Shown here one piece after another: positions 62,632-64,000 of a stretch of DNA of 64,000 nucleotides. Within the stretch, counting starts at the first letter, position 1; each line of letters begins with the position of its first letter. The notes below the pieces were generated by a model. It saw nothing but the letters and a program-made list of their open reading frames with translations. It was not told where the DNA came from and searched no databases. The DNA is taken from positions 248,001 through 312,000 of the forward strand of contig CAVVDT010000015.1 in NCBI GenBank assembly GCA_963747005.1, written 5' to 3'. Position numbers and translations under genes: made by a program. Source of the DNA: CAVVDT01 sp963747005 (GTDB lineage: Bacteria; Pseudomonadota; Alphaproteobacteria; Rhizobiales; Aestuariivirgaceae).

Positions 62632-63281
62632 ACCGGTCGCGCCATCTCGTCATCATGGCCAAGCAGCCGGTCATGGGACGGGTAAAGACCCGGCTTGCCG
62701 CCGCCGTCGGCGCCAGCGAGGCGACCCGCGCCTACCGGGTGATGCTGGCCGACATTCTGCGCCGTCTCGCAGGCGACCGGCGCTGGATCACCTGGCTCGC
62801 CGTATCGCCGGATTGGGCCGCCCGCCCCGCCTGTTGGCAAGGCGACTTCAAGCCCCGCCTCATCGCCCAAGGCCCGGGCGAGCTCGGCCGCCGCATGCAA
62901 TCCCTCATGGACCGCCTGCCGCCGGGTCCAGCCGTCATCGTCGGCAGCGACATTCCGGCCATCGCGCCGGACGACATCGCCCGCGCCTTTCATGCCCTCG
63001 CCGGCCGTGACGCTGTCTTCGGCCCGGCGAGCGATGGTGGCTACTGGCTGGTGGGTCTTGCCCGCCGCCGCCCCGAGCGGCCCTTCGCCGGGGTGCGCTG
63101 GTCAAGCCCCGATGCCCTCGCCGATACCCGCGCCAACCTCTCCGGCTGCCGCGTCGGCCTGCTGCGCACGCTTGCCGACATCGACACCGCGGAAGATCAC
63201 CGCGCCTGGCGCAGGAACGGTTGCCGCCCTATTCGGCCGGTTGCGCCAGCGCCGCGGCGCGCATCTTCACCCAGAAGGTGA
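62628..63281 (+). CDS. TIGR04282-type glycosyltransferase
   Basis: 217 residues. Starts HLVIMAKQPVMGRVKTRLA, the nucleotide-binding opening of this CofC-like family, with GSDIPAI and GPASDGGYWLVGL. It is always paired with the TIGR04283 protein in many genomes, as here. The last 53 bases overlap the converging MFS gene. Confidence 0.88.
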   Translation: MNRSRHLVIMAKQPVMGRVKTRLAAAVGASEATRAYRVMLADILRRLAGDRRWITWLAVSPDWAARPACWQGDFKPRLIAQGPGELGRRMQSLMDRLPPGPAVIVGSDIPAIAPDDIARAFHALAGRDAVFGPASDGGYWLVGLARRRPERPFAGVRWSSPDALADTRANLSGCRVGLLRTLADIDTAEDHRAWRRNGCRPIRPVAPAPRRASSPRR

Positions 63282-64000
63282 CGGCGGCCGCTGCGATGGC
63301 GGCGGCGAACAGCGACATAACCGCATAGACCGGCCCCAGCCCGCCGGCGGGCGTATAGAGCCAGGCGATGAACGGCACCACACTGGCCGCCGTGGTGAAG
63401 CCCAGAAGGTAGCGCAGGGCATAAGCCCGCGCCCGCCACTGGTCCGGCACGGTGCGCGCCACCAGAAGATCGTTGACCACCACCTGGCCATAGACGGCGG
63501 CGAGGATCAGGGCCGAGGCGACAAGCACCGCCGGTCCGGAAAGGCTTGCCACGGCGATGAAGCCGGCAAGCTGCATCAGCGCCAATGAGACGAAAATGCG
63601 CTCGATGGCGATCCTGTCGATGAGCCTGCCGACGATGATCTGGGTCATCGCCCCGGCCAGATAGATTGAGGTCGCGAGCCCGCCGATGAGGATGGGTATG
63701 GCGGCGATGGCCGGTACTTCTTCCGCCACCAGCTTGGGCAGGGTGATGGTGACGGTATTGAAAGTGAAGCCGCCCGCCGCCACCGTGATGCCGATCGCCA
63801 CGGCGACAAGCAGGAAATCGGGTGCGCTGTTGAAGCGTTCGCGGCCGGCCACCTTGCGCACCGCCTCGCCGGTCCCCGCCGGCACCAGCGCCAGATAGGC
63901 AAGGCCGATGGCGATGAAGACGAAGCCTGGCAGCGCGAAGGCCCAGCGCCAGCCGAGCGCTTGCACCAGCCCGGCGGTAAAGAGCGGGGCGGCCGCCACG
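63229..64000 (-). CDS. MFS transporter, C-terminal part (cut by window edge)
   Basis: About 256 residues are visible, open to the right edge. Six to eight hydrophobic helices fit the second half of a major facilitator, with GGLATSIYLAGAMTQIIVGRLIDR as the helix 8-9 loop. Substrate unknown; the N-terminal helices lie outside the window. Confidence 0.85.
   Translation of the reverse strand, partial: VAAAPLFTAGLVQALGWRWAFALPGFVFIAIGLAYLALVPAGTGEAVRKVAGRERFNSAPDFLLVAVAIGITVAAGGFTFNTVTITLPKLVAEEVPAIAAIPILIGGLATSIYLAGAMTQIIVGRLIDRIAIERIFVSLALMQLAGFIAVASLSGPAVLVASALILAAVYGQVVVNDLLVARTVPDQWRARAYALRYLLGFTTAASVVPFIAWLYTPAGGLGPVYAVMSLFAAAIAAAAVTFWVKMRAAALAQPAE

Overview
The window is high-GC chromosomal DNA from an alphaproteobacterium. 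The best evidence is a CcrM-type GANTC methyltransferase, paired ATP synthase b and b' subunits, a ctaC-ctaD-ctaB-ctaE oxidase block flanked by ialB/tldD and SURF1/thrC, and small alphaproteobacterial families (UPF0262, DUF2948, BA14K, DUF937). I cannot fix genus or order from sequence alone. No CRISPR array, prophage or insertion sequence was seen.

Layout. 1-9 kb: a truncated cytochrome P450, two BA14K-like small secreted proteins (the first frameshifted), then a low-oxygen/stress block. That block holds a leftward operon (beta-CASP nuclease, archaeal-type nucleotide phosphorylase, PRPP synthetase-like protein, SHOCT membrane protein), a zinc alcohol dehydrogenase, a small YdcH/DUF465 protein, a universal stress protein and an HHH protein. 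Four FNR/FixK-type sites (TTGAY-N4-ATCAA) sit in its promoter regions, so it reads as one oxygen-responsive regulon. 9-12.4 kb: a tight four-gene operon (citrate-lyase-like protein, CoA ligase, VOC protein, GST) that may be an uncharacterised catabolic pathway. 12.5-18 kb: housekeeping genes (yacG, maf, LMW phosphatase, UPF0262, hisD, DUF2948, murA, a small basic protein) and tRNA-Thr(GGT). 18.2-24 kb: an accessory stretch with a secreted metacaspase, a large RTX/beta-helix protein whose 3' end is broken by several frameshifts, and a DUF937 protein.

24-38 kb: MATE transporter, HAD hydrolase, TldD and IalB, then the aa3 cytochrome c oxidase operon (ctaC, ctaD, ctaB, a small CoxF-like protein, ctaE). 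The ctaG/cox11 gene usually found there is absent. A strong terminator follows, then DUF983, SURF1, thrC, an M16 peptidase and a GNAT. 38-50 kb: a GGDEF/EAL protein with a degenerate GGDEF site, YqgE, a DsbD-domain protein, peroxiredoxin, rnhA, ispH, and a gcvT-gcvH-gcvP operon behind a tandem glycine riboswitch. 50-64 kb: the ATP synthase Fo operon with a consensus promoter, smc, a Tat-type DsbA, DUF721, mutY, ccrM with a CtrA-like half site and GANTC site, rnhB, a PA0069-type radical SAM protein, two TIGR04283/TIGR04282-type glycosyltransferases and a truncated MFS transporter.

Most genes are intact, closely spaced and translationally coupled. Several junctions use TTG starts overlapping the upstream stop (TTGA).
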